From Hadesarchaea archaeon (GTDB lineage Archaea; Hadarchaeota; Hadarchaeia; Hadarchaeales; Hadarchaeaceae): a DNA stretch of 7,704 bases. Positions 5,648 through 7,704 of this stretch are shown piece after piece. The notes beneath the pieces were generated by a model. The model saw only the letters and a list, made by a program, of their open reading frames with translations. It searched no databases and had not been told where the DNA came from. A program made the position numbers and the translations under genes. The stretch is taken from assembly GCA_023129675.1 (NCBI GenBank), contig JAGMBM010000086.1, forward strand, positions 1-7,704, written 5' to 3'. Within the stretch, counting starts at the first letter, position 1. The number at the start of each line of letters is the position of its first letter.

Positions 5648-6187
5648 ATGCCAAACAATTTCCTGATTACCGGGCGCCCCGGAAGCGGCAAGACCTCGGT
5701 TATCGAGGGCGCGATTTCAATTTTGCGGGCTCAAGGACTCAGGGCTGGCGGGATCTACTGTCCTGAGATTCGCGAGGGCGACGTCAGGCTCGGTTTTAAG
5801 ATAATTGACCTCATAACGGGCGAAGGGCGAATTCTTGCGCACGTCGACCAGCGCGAGGGCCCTCAGGTCAGCAAGTACCGCGTCAACGTCGCGAACGTGG
5901 ACGAGCTTAGCGAGGCGGCGATCGGGCGGGCGCTGCAAGAGGCAGACTTTGTGGCCATCGATGAGATCGCCCCCATGGAGACATATAGCGAGGGCTTCAA
6001 GCGCTCGGTGCTAGATGCGCTCGACTCGCCAAAGCCCTTACTAGCGGTAATCCATCAACGAACGAGGACGGGATTCATCGGCAGCGTCAAGGCCCGTGGC
6101 GACATCAAGATTTTCGAGGTGATGTCTGATACACGAGCGAAGTTATCCGAGCAACTTGCCGAGCTGGTGGCGGAGGCGCTCAAGTGA
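5648..6187 (+). CDS. THEP1-family nucleoside-triphosphatase (P-loop NTPase)
   Basis: Members of this small archaeal/eukaryal family hydrolyse several NTPs in vitro; their cellular role is unsettled. Using the ATG at 5648 (179 residues), the Walker A loop GRPGSGKT is at 9-16. The family's LRAGGIYCPEIREGDVRLGF block follows (about 31-50), then KYRVNVANVDEL. Walker B is FVAIDEIAPME (about 101-111) with the acidic DE at 105-106, and a His-Gln-Arg (136-138) sits where family members carry HR. A TTG at 5636 would add MGGC, but GGGTGGT at 5638-5644 lies at Shine-Dalgarno distance from the ATG and favours it. The 3' end overlaps the rpl35ae start by four bases, so the two are likely co-translated. 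The tail is helical. Confidence 0.9.
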   Translation: MPNNFLITGRPGSGKTSVIEGAISILRAQGLRAGGIYCPEIREGDVRLGFKIIDLITGEGRILAHVDQREGPQVSKYRVNVANVDELSEAAIGRALQEADFVAIDEIAPMETYSEGFKRSVLDALDSPKPLLAVIHQRTRTGFIGSVKARGDIKIFEVMSDTRAKLSEQLAELVAEALK

Positions 6188-6429
6188 GAGCGGTGATCGT
6201 CAACTTTCGAGGCGGCTTTCGCACGCGCCGCGGTGACGAGGCCATAATTCGTCCGTCGGAAAAGTTTGGAGGCTCGCTCATCGGACGGAAGGTCACATGG
6301 CGCAACCCTCGTGCAGAAAGCAAGGTCATCGGGAAGATCGTTGCCTCTCACGGCGGGGCATGCTACCGTGCCCGCTTTCGCTCGGGCTTGCCGGGCTGGG
6401 CGGTGGGCGGCACGGTCGAGATCTCGTAG
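6184..6429 (+). CDS. rpl35ae: Large-subunit ribosomal protein L35Ae (eL33 family)
   Basis: This is a small basic protein of the archaeal/eukaryal large ribosomal subunit. The 81-residue product fits the family (about 80-90 in archaea). It shows the beta-barrel pattern with NFRGGFRTRRGDEAIIR at the start, LIGRKVTWRNPR (32-43), KVIGKIVASHG (46-56), and the C-terminal ARFRSGLPGWAVGGTVEI (63-80), where R-x-G-L-P-G is the best signature. The GTG start overlaps the upstream TGA (GTGA), and GGAGG (6172-6176) gives a strong Shine-Dalgarno seven bases upstream. Its last 67 bases are antisense to the end of the convergent regulator gene. Coupling of L35Ae to a THEP1 NTPase may simply reflect operon economy. 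Confidence 0.93.
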   Translation: MRAVIVNFRGGFRTRRGDEAIIRPSEKFGGSLIGRKVTWRNPRAESKVIGKIVASHGGACYRARFRSGLPGWAVGGTVEIS

Positions 6430-7073
6430 TGTCTCTTCTTAAGGGTTTTCGCGACACCCTCAAGCGCTCGGGTAGGTGCTGGCGCGAACTCCCGCTCGAG
6501 CTCATCCACCAATCGGCTGGCGGGCGCCCCCAGCTGCCAGAGATCTACATAAATTTGGACAAGCGGGGCGACGTTTTTCTCGCTCAGGCGCTGAAGGTGT
6601 TCGTCCGGCTTCAACACGAATAGGTTTCTCTTTTCTCGAGAGGTTGGCTTGAACGTGCGTTGTATCTCGTCAGCATCAGCGTAGATGAAAACTTGGTCGT
6701 AATCGGTGGGCATCAAGCCTAGCTTTGTGCGGAAGCCAGAGTAAGCGGTGAGGATGGCGCTATGCAGTAAACCTGCTTCCAGCTCCTCCACCGTACCTGG
6801 GACAAAGGTGGTATAGGTGACGTCCTTCCCCAGCTCGCGGGTGATCGCCCAGTATAACAGGGCCCGCTTCGGGTCCACTAGGCGAAACCCCAACGGCTTG
6901 CGCTCGATAGCTCCCAACTGTTCGAGTCGCGCGATGAGGGGGTTTACCGTACCTAACGAGAGCGCGCAAGTTTTGGCGAGCCCCTTCTGGTTGAAGAAAC
7001 GCTCGCCGCCCCCGTAGAAACGGTGAAGAACCTCACGCAGAATCCGGTCAATTTTCTTTAAAGTAACCCCCAA
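6363..7073 (-). CDS. Winged-helix regulator with AbiEi-like C-terminal domain
   Basis: This is probably a DNA-binding regulator. Residues 1-66 form a winged helix: the recognition region KGLAKTCALSLGTVNPLI (30-47), then ARLEQLGAIERKPLGFRL as helix and wing. From about 85 to 195 the sequence resembles the AbiEi antitoxin domain of type IV toxin-antitoxin systems: SAILTAYSGFRTKLGL, a YADADEIQRTF strand-helix, and VAPLVQIYVDLWQLGAPASR (168-187), close to the family's A-P-x-x-Q-x-Y-x-D-L pattern. The family call is from memory of the pattern, not a search. The last 21 residues are Pro/basic-rich and lie antisense to rpl35ae. The start is a TTG at 7073, with a TATA-like AAATAATTTT centred about 26 bases upstream, suggesting a leaderless message. 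No AbiEii toxin is adjacent, so it appears to be an orphan. Dyads upstream suggest autoregulation. Confidence 0.7.
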   Translation of the reverse strand: MGVTLKKIDRILREVLHRFYGGGERFFNQKGLAKTCALSLGTVNPLIARLEQLGAIERKPLGFRLVDPKRALLYWAITRELGKDVTYTTFVPGTVEELEAGLLHSAILTAYSGFRTKLGLMPTDYDQVFIYADADEIQRTFKPTSREKRNLFVLKPDEHLQRLSEKNVAPLVQIYVDLWQLGAPASRLVDELEREFAPAPTRALEGVAKTLKKRHYEISTVPPTAQPGKPERKRAR

Positions 7074-7093
7074 AAGATTTAGGTGGCGTGCTT

Positions 7094-7103
7094 AAAATTA
7101 TTT
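7094..7103 (-). promoter_or_regulatory. TATA-like promoter of the AbiEi-like regulator
   Basis: On the minus strand AAATAATTTT occupies 7103-7094. Its centre is about 26 bases from the TTG at 7073, the archaeal TATA-to-start spacing, so the transcript could be leaderless. The first dyad (7101-7118) overlaps the position where TFB would sit, so a bound protein there should block initiation. Confidence 0.4.
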
Positions 7104-7118
7104 CGGGCATTTGCGAAA
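7101..7118. promoter_or_regulatory. Candidate operator dyad O1 (TTTCG-N8-CGAAA)
   Basis: TTTCG (7101-7105) and CGAAA (7114-7118) are inverted around an 8-base spacer. It abuts the TATA-like element of the minus-strand regulator gene and shares its exact architecture with a second dyad 40 bp away. This is suited to a dimeric winged-helix protein, most simply the adjacent regulator. Confidence 0.45.
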
Positions 7119-7136
7119 CACCTCAAGTGACTTATT

Positions 7137-7162
7137 ATTGTTTCGATTAAGAGCGAAACAAT
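7137..7162. promoter_or_regulatory. Candidate operator dyad O2 (9-bp arms, same core as O1)
   Basis: ATTGTTTCG (7137-7145) and CGAAACAAT (7154-7162) are perfect 9-base arms around an 8-base spacer. The core TTTCG-N8-CGAAA is identical in arms and spacing to the dyad at 7101-7118, centre-to-centre 40 bp. It lies in the spacer between the regulator and the divergent small membrane protein and could control either or both. Confidence 0.55.
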
Positions 7163-7206
7163 TCCCTTCCCCGAAATTTCCGAAAGGGCGCCCGTGCTTA
7201 AATATT

Positions 7207-7422
7207 ATGATGGCACTCAATCCCTTTAGCCTCGTAAAATGGATATTCGACAAGTTCTGGTACTGGCTCGGGTGGTCTCTGATATTCCTCGGGCTAATGT
7301 TTGTTTTGACGAGCGTTGGGAACAGCCGAGAATTGATCATCGCGTATTCATTTGGATCATTCTGGATATCTACTGCGTTTATGGATCGGATTCGGGAAAG
7401 GTGGAACGGAAAGCTATCCTGA
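7207..7422 (+). CDS. Small two-helix membrane protein
   Basis: This is an unrecognised 71-residue protein. It has an N-terminal amphipathic segment (NPFSLVKWIFDKF), a first transmembrane helix rich in aromatics (about 17-37, FWYWLGWSLIFLGLMFVL), a short loop with NSRE, a second hydrophobic helix (about 43-59), and a basic C-terminal tail (DRIRERWNGKLS). By the positive-inside rule the tail is probably cytoplasmic. The frame stays open upstream to 7111, but that part reads as low-quality sequence across the operators, so ATG 7207 (or the ATG directly after it) is preferred. No clear Shine-Dalgarno is seen. It is transcribed divergently from the AbiEi-like regulator, so it may be a target of that regulator. 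Small two-helix membrane proteins include toxins and many unrelated families; I assign no function. Confidence 0.6.
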   Translation: MMALNPFSLVKWIFDKFWYWLGWSLIFLGLMFVLTSVGNSRELIIAYSFGSFWISTAFMDRIRERWNGKLS

Positions 7423-7440
7423 TAGAACGGAGGCTCGGAT

Positions 7441-7704
7441 TTATTTAGGGATGACCCGGATAGTATCGCTGCCTTGGAATGGCACGCCCGCGACCTCGCC
7501 GATCACCATTGCTTCGTACTCGCCCACGCTGGCGAGCGCCTGAACGTCCCACCTTTTGAACTTCACCTTGAGGTCGGGTATGGTGTCGCTGTCGTGGTCG
7601 CCTATTTTTTTGGGCTTGAGCTTGGCGGGCACGTTGTCGGTTTCGACAATCAGCCTTACCGTGCTCATGTCGATGTCATCTACGTTGTAGTCAGGGGGCA
7701 GCTC
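7441..7704 (-). CDS. C-terminal part of a probable secreted protein, cut by the window edge
   Basis: The frame is open to the right edge without a stop, so the ATG at 7668 is internal, not the start; upstream codons read ELPPDYNVDDID. The 87 visible residues follow a pattern I know from C-terminal beta-domains of large secreted bacterial and archaeal proteins: a P-x-x-Y-x-V-x-D-I-D-x-S-T-V-R-L opening, VPAKLKPKKIGDHDSD, the Asp-rich loop GDHDSDTIPDLKVKF (which looks like a Ca-binding DxDxDxxxD turn), and a closing GEVAGVPFQGSDTIRVI. The parent protein's identity cannot be told from this end. It converges on the small membrane protein gene with an 18-base gap. Confidence 0.75.
   Translation of the reverse strand, partial: ELPPDYNVDDIDMSTVRLIVETDNVPAKLKPKKIGDHDSDTIPDLKVKFKRWDVQALASVGEYEAMVIGEVAGVPFQGSDTIRVIPK

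Larger units (their letters stand above)
7087..7202. repeat. Nested outer repeats in the divergent spacer
   Basis: CGTGCTTAAA occurs as a direct repeat at 7087-7096 and 7193-7202, each copy followed by an AT-rich tract (ATTATTT, TATTATG). Inside these, ATTTCGGG (7100-7107) and CCCGAAAT (7170-7177) form a perfect inverted pair, and a further CGAAA half-site lies at 7181-7185. In total six TTTCG/CGAAA cores fall in about 85 bases. The arrangement brackets the two dyads and points to a dense regulatory region. Confidence 0.45.

Noticed and set aside
7239..7448. Plus-strand ORF of 69 codons overlapping the small membrane protein
   Set aside because: Out of frame with the hydrophobic two-helix product, which has a much more protein-like pattern.

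Overview
This window looks archaeal. The evidence is the two-subunit phenylalanyl-tRNA synthetase (a long archaeal-type alpha chain and a 546-residue archaeal/eukaryal-type beta chain), ribosomal protein L35Ae, a THEP1-type NTPase, a single-polypeptide archaeal RNase HII, and AT-rich TATA/BRE-like promoters close to start codons. Base composition is moderately GC-rich. I cannot fix the lineage from sequence alone; an uncultured euryarchaeal-type or Hadarchaeota-like genome is a guess.

Layout. Plus strand 1-2598 holds the 3' part of pheS (its reading frame runs off the left edge) and pheT, which starts at the base after the pheS stop. A roughly 320-base gene-poor stretch (2599-2922) follows. 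It has its own TATA-like element and folds on paper into RNA-like hairpins. The first hairpin has the full architecture of an archaeal box H/ACA pseudouridylation guide: lower stem, pocket, upper stem, K-loop, and an ACA about 15 nt from the upper stem. A second structured segment lies at 2819-2919. On the minus strand, an operon runs leftward: a 5-formyltetrahydrofolate cyclo-ligase family gene, rnhB with a 1-base overlap, and a possible small or decayed ORF of about 44 codons.

From a compact divergent promoter near 4460-4497, a membrane-anchored secreted protein reads rightward. It is followed by a THEP1-family NTPase and a 4-base-overlapping rpl35ae. The 3' end of rpl35ae overlaps, tail to tail by 67 bp, a minus-strand winged-helix regulator whose C-terminal half resembles AbiEi-type antitoxins; no AbiEii toxin is visible. 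The 133-bp spacer upstream of that regulator contains two identical-architecture dyads (TTTCG-N8-CGAAA) exactly 40 bp apart, plus nested outer repeats, and then a divergent small two-helix membrane protein. The window ends in the C-terminus of a probable secreted protein read from the minus strand, cut by the right edge.

How it fits together: most genes are housekeeping (tRNA charging, RNA-primer/ribonucleotide removal, folate-type C1 metabolism, ribosome). The parts most worth following up are the untranslated RNA-like region after pheT and the regulator/operator/small-membrane-protein cassette at the right.
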